Source: CAZKCK01 sp964552325
GTDB taxonomy: Bacteria > Bacteroidota > Bacteroidia > Bacteroidales > TTA-H9
DNA: 14,966 nucleotides
Direction: 5' to 3'
Assembly (NCBI GenBank): GCA_964552325.1
Contig: CAZKHA010000078.1
Location: forward strand, 1-14,966
Shown: in pieces, positions 7,541-14,749 of the stretch
How the letters are laid out: every line of letters begins with the position of its first letter
Position numbering within the stretch: the first letter of the stretch is position 1
Notes under the pieces: generated by a model
Database searches by the model: none
What the model was told of the DNA's origin: nothing
The model's input: the letters and a program-made list of their open reading frames with translations, nothing else
Translations under genes and position numbers: made by a program

Positions 7541-8758
7541 TTACGGCCTTCGAATACTAGGTTTCTTTCGGGCAAAAATTGCCAGCCCACCTTCTGACGT
7601 TTCCTTATAAATATGTGGAATATCATGGCCGGTTTGATTCATTGCTAATACGACCTTGTCAAAGCTAACAAAATGCTGACCATCCGAAAGCATGGCATAG
7701 ATATCAGCGTCCAAAGCGCGGGTGGCAGCAAAGGCATTGCGCTCAATACAAGGTATTTGAACCAAGCCCGCTACGGGGTCGCAGGTTAATCCCAAAAAAT
7801 GTTCGAGGCTCATCGAAGCAGCATATTCTACTTGTGCGGGAGTTCCACCAAACAACTGGGTAGCAGCAGCAGCGGCCATACTACAGGCAGTCCCAATTTC
7901 TCCTTGGCAACCAACCATAGCCCCTGAAACCGAAGCATTCTTCTTTACCAAATTGCCAACAAGACCAGCAGTGGCAAGTGCGCGTAGAATTTTAGTATCC
8001 GTAAAGTCGTTGTTCTCTTTAAGTAAATAAAGTACGGAGGGAACTACTCCACTCGACCCACATGTTGGAGCTGTAACCACTTTGCCACCAGCGGCATTCT
8101 CCTCGGCTACGGCCAAAGCATAAGCAAATGCTAGGTTACGTCTTCGTAAGCTCTCTTTATGGCTCTTTAGCTTGATATAGTAGGAAGCTGCCTTTCTTCC
8201 AATATTTAAACCTCCGGGCAAAGTACCCTCGGCATCAATACCTCTTTCCACCGCATCTTGCATCACCTTCCAAACCTCGGCCAAATGGTTCCATATTGAT
8301 GGATCTTCATATACATCAACATATTCCCATAAATTCTTACCTTGCATGTAGCACCAATCCAAAATATCGCTCATCTTGCCATGTGGATAAACACACTGAT
8401 GGTTCGCGCGTTTGCCATCATCACTAATATCACCTCCTCCTATTGAATAGGTTACCCATTCGTCAATTTGTTGATCATAAGCATCAAACGCTTCAAACTT
8501 CAATCCATTTGGATGAGCGGGCAAAAAAGTTTTAGGTTCCCAGCAGATTTCAACAGGCAATGGATTAAAAGCTTGAACAATGGCTTTATCAGTTAAATGT
8601 CCGACCCCGGTGGCGGCTAAACTACCATAAAGAGTTACCTTAAAACCAACAGCATCAAGGTGTTTGCTTTTAAAAATTTCCGCAGCCTTTCGTGGCCCCA
8701 TGGTATGACTACTGGAGGGGCCGTAACCAATTTTATATATTTCGCGAATAGATTCCAT
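7541..8758 (-). CDS. L-serine dehydratase (L-serine ammonia-lyase), [4Fe-4S]-dependent, single chain
   Basis: A 405-residue cytoplasmic enzyme that deaminates L-serine to pyruvate and ammonia. The N-terminal beta domain begins 'IGYGPSSSHTMGPRKA' (10-25), the substrate/ACT-like signature. The C-terminal alpha domain carries 'PTCGSSGVVPSV' (231-242), 'GCQGEIGTACSMA' (283-295) and 'CDPVAGLVQIPCIERNA' (326-342). C284, C326 and C337 have spacings of 42 and 11 residues, exactly those of the three cluster-ligating cysteines known in the Legionella enzyme. It is therefore of the one-chain Fe-S type, slightly shorter than E. coli SdaA (about 450). ATG at 8758 is preferred over a TTG four codons earlier. 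It is transcribed alone, divergent from the DUF362 operon. Confidence 0.95.
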   Translation of the reverse strand: MESIREIYKIGYGPSSSHTMGPRKAAEIFKSKHLDAVGFKVTLYGSLAATGVGHLTDKAIVQAFNPLPVEICWEPKTFLPAHPNGLKFEAFDAYDQQIDEWVTYSIGGGDISDDGKRANHQCVYPHGKMSDILDWCYMQGKNLWEYVDVYEDPSIWNHLAEVWKVMQDAVERGIDAEGTLPGGLNIGRKAASYYIKLKSHKESLRRRNLAFAYALAVAEENAAGGKVVTAPTCGSSGVVPSVLYLLKENNDFTDTKILRALATAGLVGNLVKKNASVSGAMVGCQGEIGTACSMAAAAATQLFGGTPAQVEYAASMSLEHFLGLTCDPVAGLVQIPCIERNAFAATRALDADIYAMLSDGQHFVSFDKVVLAMNQTGHDIPHIYKETSEGGLAIFARKKPSIRRP

Positions 8759-8778
8759 GTTGGAGTTCAAATTTTGGG

Positions 8779-8786
8779 CAAAGGTA
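8779..8786 (-). promoter_or_regulatory. Probable -7 promoter element of the serine dehydratase gene
   Basis: Minus-strand TACCTTTG (8786-8779) matches TAnnTTTG exactly and lies about 20 bases before the ATG at 8758. The -33 region (around 8806-8810) reads TTAAG and only partly resembles TTTG. On the other strand, TAATTTTA (8829-8836) is a 7-of-8 candidate for the divergent DUF362 gene, also without a good -33. Confidence 0.4.
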
Positions 8787-8867
8787 CAACAGACGCTTAT
8801 TTAAACTTAATCCAAACGAATTTCCCCTTAATTTTACATCGGAATTGGGCTTTAAACTAAATAGATT

Positions 8868-9794
8868 ATGAAACGCAGGGATTTTGTAAAAAACCTAGGT
8901 TTAGGCGTGTTAGCTACGGGCGCTTTAAGCCGGCTAGGAGCTACTCCAGTAGCTGAATTAGGAAACCTTCCCGACCCCTCACCAAGTGGGCCTTTTGATC
9001 TGGTTGCTGTTAAAGGCGGTGAGCCAGAGGTGATGTTCGACAAAGCGATTGCTGCACTTGGTGGCATGAGCCAGTTTGTTAAAAAAGGCCAGAAAGTGGT
9101 TGTTAAGCCTAATATTGGATGGGATGTTCCCCCTGAACGCGCAGGAAACACCAACCCAAAACTGGTTGCCCGAATTGTAAAACGCTGTTATGAGGCCGGT
9201 GCAAGCGAAGTGTTTGTTTTTGATAACACTTGTGATAATTGGCTTAAGGCTTATGCCAATAGTGGAATCGAAAAAGCAGTGAAAGACGTGGGTGGCAAAA
9301 TAGTTCCAGGAAACACCGAAAGCTATTACAAACCCGTTACCGTTAAAGGCCAGGTACTTAAAACCACTACTGTTCATGAGCTTATCTTAAACTGTGATGT
9401 TTTTATCAATGTACCCGTACTTAAGCATCACAGCTCAGCCGATATGTCGATAGCCATGAAAAACTTGATGGGCATTGTTTGGGACCGAAGGTTTTGGCAT
9501 CGCAACAATTTGCACCAGTGCATTGCCGATTTTGCAGGATATCGCAAACCTGACTTAAACGTAATTGACGCATACAGGGTTATGATGAAAAACGGTCCAA
9601 GGGGCGTATCTGAAGCTGATGTATCAGTTATGAAATCGCTTATCGTTTCACGCGATATAGTTGCCGCAGATGCCGCTGCTGCCAAACTCTTCGGTGGAAA
9701 CCCTGAAGATGTGGGTTACATTAAATTAGCTCACGACATGAAAATTGGCACAATGGACCTTTCAAAACTATCTATCCACCGCATCAGCGTTTAA
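8868..9794 (+). CDS. DUF362 domain protein with Tat signal
   Basis: A 308-residue protein whose N-terminus is a Tat-type signal: twin arginines at residues 3-4 in 'RRDFVK' (consensus RRxFLK), then a mildly hydrophobic Gly/Ala-rich stretch to about residue 25. The rest fits DUF362: 'VVVKPNIGWDVPPE' (77-90), 'AGASEVFVFDNT' (110-121), 'DVFINVPVLKHHSS' (177-190), 'MSIAMKNLMGIVWD' (193-206) and 'DLNVIDAYRVMMKNGP' (229-244). The function of DUF362 is unknown. Some relatives carry ferredoxin domains, but this one has only scattered cysteines (107, 122, 176, 218) and no CxxCxxC motif. Tat export suggests it folds, perhaps with a cofactor, before reaching the periplasm. Its stop is 4 bases before the next start, so co-expression with the polyferredoxin is very likely, and it may be the redox partner or a periplasmic factor for it. 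Confidence 0.85.
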   Translation: MKRRDFVKNLGLGVLATGALSRLGATPVAELGNLPDPSPSGPFDLVAVKGGEPEVMFDKAIAALGGMSQFVKKGQKVVVKPNIGWDVPPERAGNTNPKLVARIVKRCYEAGASEVFVFDNTCDNWLKAYANSGIEKAVKDVGGKIVPGNTESYYKPVTVKGQVLKTTTVHELILNCDVFINVPVLKHHSSADMSIAMKNLMGIVWDRRFWHRNNLHQCIADFAGYRKPDLNVIDAYRVMMKNGPRGVSEADVSVMKSLIVSRDIVAADAAAAKLFGGNPEDVGYIKLAHDMKIGTMDLSKLSIHRISV

Positions 9795-9798
9795 GCAT

Positions 9799-11364
9799 AT
9801 GCATGGACACTTATTAAAAAGCATTAGACGGGTCTTTTCCGTACTAATGTCATTCTTACTTACACTTGCTTTTATCGATTTTACAGGAATCCTGAATTCT
9901 GATTACTATCAACGAGTTACTGCCTTACAATTTGTTCCGTCGCTACTAAAGTTTTTACACCTCCCATCCATCGCGGTTGCTGGCTTTTTGCTTGTCCTGC
10001 TGCTTACATTTATCTTTGGCAGGATTTATTGCTCTTGGATTTGCCCATTAGGTTTTTTACAGGACATTTTCACACACATGGCTCGCAGGTTCTCTTCCAA
10101 GAAAAAACGATTTACCTATTTAAAACCAATAAATTACCTCCGATATCCCGTATTGGGGCTAGTGATACTACTGGCTTTTATAGGAGTAATGCAAGCCCTT
10201 GTAATAACGGATCCGTTTTCTATTTATGGTCGAATTGCCAACCATTTGCTTATGCCCATTGCTTGGGGTGCAAACAATATACTTGCCTGGATCTTAGGTC
10301 AGTTCGAAATTTTTGCAGTTAAGCCATACCCCTATCAAGGGTTTGATGTAGTGGCAACATTGGTATCTCTGGCGTTTTTTGGCATTATAGCTTGGCTAGC
10401 TATAAAAAAAGGCCGTATCTATTGCAATTCGTATTGCCCTGTAGGCACGTTACTTGGAATGCTTAGCAAATATTCGATCATCCAAATTTATCTTGATCGT
10501 ACAAAATGCACGCATTGTGGTGTTTGTGCAGCAGATTGCAAAGCAGGTTGTATTGATTTCAAGAACCGCCTTGCAGATACTACCAGATGCGTAAGCTGTT
10601 ATAACTGCTTGACCTCTTGTAAAGACGGTGGAGTGATAATGGGGACCGGATGGAAAAAAAACCAACAAATAGAGGCGATTAGCGATACAAAACGACGTAG
10701 TTTGCTTAAGGGCTTGGTGGTATTGCCCGGACTATTTTCACTACATGCACTTGCCCAAACAACTAAAATTATTTCAAATAAGGGTCTTCAGCGTGATAAC
10801 CGCTCACATTTCGCCAGTCCACCAGGCTCTGTTGGTATTGATCGCTTTAATTCCATTTGCACTGCCTGCCATTTATGCTTAAGTGCCTGTCCAACAAAAG
10901 TTTTACAACCTTCGTTAATCGAGTATGGCCTTAAAGGCTTTATGCAACCTTTTATGGACTACACCGCTAACTTTTGCAATTTCGAATGCACCCGCTGCGG
11001 TGATGTTTGCCCAACAGGGGCTATTTTACCATTATTTAGCGACCAAAAAAGACTTACGCAAATTGGTAAAGCACATTTCATTGAAAAAAACTGTGTGGTT
11101 TATACCGATGGAACAGCCTGTGGCGCCTGTTCAGAACATTGCCCAACAAAAGCCGTTAACATGGTACCTTACAACAAACCCGGCCTTACAATCCCTAAAG
11201 TTGAAGAGGGCATTTGCGTAGGCTGTGGTGCATGTGAATACGCATGTCCTACCATGCCATTTAAGGCCATTTTTGTTGACGGGAACGCCATCCACTTAAA
11301 GGCAGCAAAGCCCAAAGGCTCAGACAGAAGCCTAGAAGAAGTGCCTGAAGAGTTTCCATTCTAA
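9799..11364 (+). CDS. Membrane polyferredoxin, NapH-NapG-like fusion with internal twin-arginine segment
   Basis: A 521-residue integral membrane Fe-S protein. The first half resembles NapH/CcoG-type proteins: hydrophobic segments at about 11-30, 57-74, 116-136 and 182-202, two membrane-edge motifs 'YCSWICP' (77-83) and 'YCNSYCP' (208-214), then two [4Fe-4S] motifs (C237/240/243/247 and C264/267/270/274). Residues 298-304 are 'KRRSLLK', a Tat-like motif, followed by a hydrophobic stretch ending 'ALAQ' (317-320). The second half resembles NapG, with four cluster motifs: C354/357/360/364, C393-C397/C400/C404, C432 or C441/C444/C448, and C473/476/479/483. The likely role is electron transfer from the quinone pool or cytoplasm to a periplasmic acceptor. 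ATG at 9799 is preferred over an upstream TTG because it falls just after the DUF362 stop. The acceptor is unknown. The domain assignment is confident; the topology of the second half is inferred. Confidence 0.9.
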   Translation: MHGHLLKSIRRVFSVLMSFLLTLAFIDFTGILNSDYYQRVTALQFVPSLLKFLHLPSIAVAGFLLVLLLTFIFGRIYCSWICPLGFLQDIFTHMARRFSSKKKRFTYLKPINYLRYPVLGLVILLAFIGVMQALVITDPFSIYGRIANHLLMPIAWGANNILAWILGQFEIFAVKPYPYQGFDVVATLVSLAFFGIIAWLAIKKGRIYCNSYCPVGTLLGMLSKYSIIQIYLDRTKCTHCGVCAADCKAGCIDFKNRLADTTRCVSCYNCLTSCKDGGVIMGTGWKKNQQIEAISDTKRRSLLKGLVVLPGLFSLHALAQTTKIISNKGLQRDNRSHFASPPGSVGIDRFNSICTACHLCLSACPTKVLQPSLIEYGLKGFMQPFMDYTANFCNFECTRCGDVCPTGAILPLFSDQKRLTQIGKAHFIEKNCVVYTDGTACGACSEHCPTKAVNMVPYNKPGLTIPKVEEGICVGCGACEYACPTMPFKAIFVDGNAIHLKAAKPKGSDRSLEEVPEEFPF

Positions 11365-11401
11365 GTCATTGAACATAACCGCTATAAAACTTTTGGATGC
11401 C

Positions 11402-11944
11402 ATGTTAAAGCAACTGCCAATTTTTATTACAAGCCTGTTATTGAGCATTTACGGACTTGCCCAACACTGTCCTTTTGATGCCACGGGAATGATTGCCCTA
11501 AACGTTCATGCAAAAGGTGATAGTACACAAATAGCAGGCTTAAAGATTAGCATACAAGGATTTGAAAATTCTGCGGGGATTTTTTTTTGGCAGAACCCTC
11601 CCAAAACAACTTTAAAGGGAAACGTTGTGGTTAACGATTCAGCGAAGCTCAAAACATACAACTTTCCATTTGCAGGCAACAAGTATGTTCTGGTTTGCCC
11701 CTATTTACTCCCAAAACCAAGCTATAAGGTTAAAATAGAAGATGTTGATGGATCTGCTAATGGCGGCAATTTTGAGGCAAAAACCGTTGAAATTACCCAA
11801 GATAACGTGTTCTCACTTTGTGGAACCTACCGGCTTACCAGCATACCTAAGTTTTGGAAAGGCAATAAAACCAATTTTATGCCTTTGAATATATCCCTGC
11901 AACTTGCCAAGCAAGGCGAAAACAATGTTAAGCAAACTCAATAA
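11402..11944 (+). CDS. Secreted protein of unknown family in the polyferredoxin operon
   Basis: A 180-residue protein I do not recognise. Residues 1-20 are a Sec signal peptide ('LPIFITSLLLSIYGLA'), with probable cleavage just before Q21; there is no lipobox. The mature part looks beta-rich: 'MIALNVHAKGDSTQIAGLKI' (30-49) resembles a beta-sandwich strand pair seen in secreted Bacteroidota proteins, but this is only a resemblance. Three mature cysteines occur, C23 ('HCPF'), C99 ('VCPY') and C140 ('LCGTY'). An odd number leaves one unpaired or available for a ligand, and two sit in C-P contexts. There is no CxxC thioredoxin motif. ATG at 11402 is chosen over a TTG at 11369 because the signal peptide starts there. 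It is 37 bases after the polyferredoxin and 30 bases before the ABC permease, so it probably belongs to the same transcript. Confidence 0.75.
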   Translation: MLKQLPIFITSLLLSIYGLAQHCPFDATGMIALNVHAKGDSTQIAGLKISIQGFENSAGIFFWQNPPKTTLKGNVVVNDSAKLKTYNFPFAGNKYVLVCPYLLPKPSYKVKIEDVDGSANGGNFEAKTVEITQDNVFSLCGTYRLTSIPKFWKGNKTNFMPLNISLQLAKQGENNVKQTQ

Positions 11945-11974
11945 CCACGCAACATACTGATAAACAATAGTGTT

Positions 11975-12922
11975 ATGATAAGAGTTTACCTAAAAATGCG
12001 TGTAAAGCAGTTATACCGCGAACTATCTGGTGTTGGCTTGATTCGTGTTTTATTTTTGTTAGCTCTTGGCGTCCTTGCTTGCTTGTTTTTGGTAAGAGCT
12101 GCCCAATCGGTTCAGAATGCGATATACCTAACATTAGGGATTTTCACAGGTTTAGCGTCTTTGCATTTCAAAAGAAACGACTTGAAATTCATGATAATAA
12201 ACTTTGAAAACTACAAACATATTATTCTTGCAGAATACTTGGTTTTTCTAATCCCAGTATTCGCACTTTTGGTTTACAATCATCAACCGTTGCCCATCGT
12301 AATACTCCTTTTTCTAACAACACTTCTTACAACCTTAAATTGGCGGCCCAAAAAACAAACAGGCTTCCAATGGATTGTGCAACATATTCCTAACCAAAGC
12401 TTTGAGTGGAAAGCTGGATTAAGACAATCGGCAGCGTTTATCCTATTGCTGCAACTAATAGCCTTGCTTGCTTCATCCTTTATAGGTACTATACCCATAA
12501 TACTTTTTATTATTGGCCTTATACCCCTTAACTTTTACAACTATGGCGAGCCCTATCAAATGCTGCTAGCTTCGGAAGCGGGACCGAACAGGTTTCTTTT
12601 TCAAAAAATCACATCCGCTCTGGCTTTATACTCCACAATCTCTTTGCCGATACTAATACTGTTTTTAATTAGACATCCTAATTACTGGTACATCCCTGTT
12701 GTTGAATATGTTGCATTTGGAACAGTATATTGCTATGTTATCTTGTTAAAATACAGCTTTTACAAACCCAACCAACGACTTGATTCCGTTCAGGCTTTTA
12801 GTACAATCGGGTCGCTAGCCCTAATTATCCCATTCTTTTTACCCGTTATTTGGGCATTGAGCATATGGTTTTATTTTAAGTCAAAAGCTAAACTAAATTA
12901 TTATCTGCATGATTTCAATTAA
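11975..12922 (+). CDS. ABC transporter permease-like integral membrane protein
   Basis: A 315-residue very hydrophobic protein with a basic N-terminus ('MRVKQLYREL', 8-17) and about eight predicted membrane segments: roughly 22-42, 48-64, 84-101, 106-121, 152-169, 171-188, 213-234, 240-262 and a C-terminal pair at 274-300. Exact boundaries are uncertain. No family-specific motif is visible. The call rests on hydrophobicity and on the following gene, an ABC ATPase whose start codon lies inside this gene (overlap 12909-12922), which implies translational coupling. The pattern of a membrane protein plus a single short ATPase resembles ABC-2 or NosY/NosF-type exporters. Substrate unknown. It is 30 bases after the secreted-protein gene and probably in the same operon. 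Confidence 0.8.
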   Translation: MIRVYLKMRVKQLYRELSGVGLIRVLFLLALGVLACLFLVRAAQSVQNAIYLTLGIFTGLASLHFKRNDLKFMIINFENYKHIILAEYLVFLIPVFALLVYNHQPLPIVILLFLTTLLTTLNWRPKKQTGFQWIVQHIPNQSFEWKAGLRQSAAFILLLQLIALLASSFIGTIPIILFIIGLIPLNFYNYGEPYQMLLASEAGPNRFLFQKITSALALYSTISLPILILFLIRHPNYWYIPVVEYVAFGTVYCYVILLKYSFYKPNQRLDSVQAFSTIGSLALIIPFFLPVIWALSIWFYFKSKAKLNYYLHDFN

Positions 12923-13592
12923 TGCCCTTACAACATCCTACGACTCAAAACCCATCTTAAACAACCTCAACCTTGAGTTACCTTTGGGAGAAATACACGG
13001 TATTGTTGGATTAAACGGAGCTGGTAAAACTACGTTGCTAAACGCAATTTATGGGTTAAAGGAAAACGAAACGGGCAAGATACTATATCTAGACAACAAG
13101 CTTACGCGAAAACAGCTAGCTTATCTTGTAACGGACAATTACTTTTACCCTAACATAACGGGTAACGAATACCTTGAGCTCTTTAGAAACCCAAACTTTG
13201 TAACAGAAAAATGGAATTTATTGTTTGGCTTGCCTTTGAATCAACTCATTGACAATTATTCTACTGGCATGAAAAAGAAACTCGCTTTAATGGGCATTTT
13301 TAAACAAGATAAGCCAATCCTTATGCTCGACGAACCCTTTAACGGGCTCGATATGGAAACAAGCTGTATTATTGGCACTCTTTTGCTTAAACTTAAAGAA
13401 ACTGGGAAAACCATCCTTGTTACTTCACATGTCCTATCCACGCTTACTTCCATCTGTGATCAAATTCATTACCTTGAAGGCGGAATAATAAAGTCGAGCA
13501 GGGGCAAAGCGGCATTTGAAGAGTTTGAAAACGAACTTCATGCTTACATCGAACAGAAAAACCAAGTAGCAATCAACCAACTAAGTATATAG
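12909..13592 (+). CDS. ABC transporter ATP-binding protein
   Basis: A 227-residue cytoplasmic ATPase subunit. Walker A is at 34-42 (GLNGAGKTT), an ABC signature variant 'YSTGMKKKLAL' at 117-127 (canonical LSGGQ reads YSTGM here), Walker B 'ILMLDEP' at 137-143, the D-loop 'NGLD' at 145-148 and the switch His at 174 in 'VTSH'. The position of the Q-loop reads 'YLVTDNYFYPNITG' (73-86) without a glutamine. STGM signatures and a missing Q occur in ABC-2/CcmA-like exporter ATPases. It overlaps the permease by 14 bases and should pair with it. A 9-bp inverted repeat overlaps its stop codon. No strong terminator follows. Confidence 0.93.
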   Translation: MISINALTTSYDSKPILNNLNLELPLGEIHGIVGLNGAGKTTLLNAIYGLKENETGKILYLDNKLTRKQLAYLVTDNYFYPNITGNEYLELFRNPNFVTEKWNLLFGLPLNQLIDNYSTGMKKKLALMGIFKQDKPILMLDEPFNGLDMETSCIIGTLLLKLKETGKTILVTSHVLSTLTSICDQIHYLEGGIIKSSRGKAAFEEFENELHAYIEQKNQVAINQLSI

Positions 13593-13613
13593 TAAACAAT
13601 AGATTATATACTT
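13583..13613. repeat. AT-rich inverted repeat at the end of the ABC ATPase gene
   Basis: AAGTATATA (13583-13591) and TATATACTT (13605-13613) form a perfect 9-bp inverted repeat with a 13-base spacer and include the ABC ATPase stop codon (13590-13592). There is no T-tract after it and the stem is AT-only apart from one G-C pair, so it is at most a weak terminator. Confidence 0.4.
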
Positions 13614-13913
13614 ATTACAACTGAAACAAGCAATAGTCTTTAGTATAACCTTTTTAATATGCATAAAATCACCTTTTATAATTACCCTAAGTCCATGAAA
13701 TAACAATATCACGAAAACTCTGTGTACTATATAAAATAATGCATCATTACAATTGGCAACGAGCTACAACGCATAAAAACATGCCACCAATGCTGAACCA
13801 CAAAGCCGTAGCTTGCATAGCATCAGTAAACGTTCATAAGGGATAAGAAAATATAAGGACGCAAGTACAATTCTATCGAAAATATCTTAACTTAGCGCAT
13901 AAATCGAGAAGCC
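13593..13913. other. 321-base intergenic region with structured core, no recognised gene
   Basis: No open frame longer than 14 codons with family features is apparent. The first half is AT-rich and plain. The second half (13752-13823) holds two adjacent imperfect hairpins: GCAT(13771-13774)/ATGC(13781-13784) enclosed by ATTGG(13752-13756)/CCAAT(13787-13791), and ATGCT(13790-13794)/AGCAT(13819-13823) enclosing the tight hairpin AAGC-CGTA-GCTT (13803-13814). This could be a dispersed repeat, an RNA leader or an old mobile-element scar; none can be shown here. Only a weak -7 candidate (TATCTTAA, 13883-13890) precedes the stress-protein gene. Confidence 0.5.
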
Positions 13914-14738
13914 ATGAAAAACATACTAGTTGCCATTGATTTTTCAAAAGGTTCGCTTCAGGCCTATAAATATGCCCTTAAGCTAGCCCAAAAGTCGAAC
14001 GCTGACTTAACTATAGTTTGGGTTGACAACCAGATTGTACAAAACTCATTGTACACCCCTCCAGTAAACGATGTTAGGAGTGAAGCCAAAAAGCGGATTG
14101 AAGATTTAATTAAAAAACAGCGAGGCAAAATCAAGGAACGAATCAAGTATAAGCTGCGCAAAGGCAAGGTACACCAAGAAGTTGAAACCGTGGCTAAAGC
14201 CACCAGAGCCGATTTAATAGTGGCTGGAACCCACGGAGGCAGTGGCTACGAAAAACTTTGGATTGGAAGCAATGCATACCGAATTGTCATTCATGCGCCG
14301 TGCCCGGTAATTACTGTAAGGTTTGACGCAAACATAAACCTGGAAATAAGCCGATTAGTTATGCCCGTGGATAGCTCGCTTGACACCCTTCACAAACTTG
14401 AGGTTACTGCAACCATGGCAAAACTTTTCAAGGCAGAAGTTCATGTGCTGGCTTTACTTGAAGACAAGCTAAAATCAATCCGTATGAAGGCAGAAAGCCA
14501 TGGGCGACAAGCTGTTAAGTTTCTAACTGAAAATGGGATTGACAGCGTATATTCATCCATGGATACCGATAACGCTACTGAAACCATCATTAATTATACG
14601 TCGAATGTGGGAGGCAACCTTATTTCGATTATGACTGAGCAAAATGCTACAGGCTCCAACGCACTTTTAGGCCCAAACGCACGTTTAATCGTGAACCAAT
14701 CTTCCATTCCTGTTTTGTGTTCAAAGCCCCTTAAATAA
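13914..14738 (+). CDS. Universal stress protein, tandem UspA domains
   Basis: A 274-residue cytoplasmic protein with two Usp domains. Domain 1 (about 1-137) begins 'KNILVAIDFSKGS' and has the complete ATP-binding motif G-2x-G-9x-G-S: G105, G108, G118-S119 in 'GTHGGSG' and 'GSNAYRIV'. Domain 2 (about 145-274) begins 'RLVMPVDSS' but the corresponding loop has M240 and Q243 in place of the first two glycines and GPN (253-255) for GSN, so it probably does not bind ATP and may serve in dimerisation. Two-domain Usps of this length are common in Bacteroidota. Family members respond to starvation, oxygen or other stress; the specific role here is unknown. A partial SPOR-like gene follows after 11 bases, suggesting co-transcription. 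Confidence 0.93.
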   Translation: MKNILVAIDFSKGSLQAYKYALKLAQKSNADLTIVWVDNQIVQNSLYTPPVNDVRSEAKKRIEDLIKKQRGKIKERIKYKLRKGKVHQEVETVAKATRADLIVAGTHGGSGYEKLWIGSNAYRIVIHAPCPVITVRFDANINLEISRLVMPVDSSLDTLHKLEVTATMAKLFKAEVHVLALLEDKLKSIRMKAESHGRQAVKFLTENGIDSVYSSMDTDNATETIINYTSNVGGNLISIMTEQNATGSNALLGPNARLIVNQSSIPVLCSKPLK

Positions 14739-14749
14739 TAGCTTTATAG

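Noticed and set aside
9745..9798. TTG-initiated start for the polyferredoxin inside the DUF362 gene
   Set aside because: An ATG 4 bases after the DUF362 stop gives a normal membrane-protein N-terminus; the upstream 18 residues are the DUF362 coding sequence in another frame.
10001..11364. Nitrate reductase (nap) or nitrous oxide reductase (nos) operon
   Set aside because: The polyferredoxin halves resemble NapH and NapG and the ABC pair resembles NosY/NosF, but no NapA, NapB, NosZ, NosD or NosL is present, so a named pathway is not supported.
11369..11401. TTG start 11 codons before the secreted-protein ATG
   Set aside because: The ATG at 11402 begins a typical signal peptide; the extension would put polar residues ahead of it.
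13659..13703. 14-codon open frame (ATG 13659) in the intergenic gap
   Set aside because: Too short, no convincing promoter or ribosome site, and no recognisable features.
13752..13850. Integron attC-like site
   Set aside because: The block folds into hairpins and is followed by a GTT-containing stretch, but no paired R and L core sites with proper spacing could be identified, and there is no integrase or cassette array in the window.
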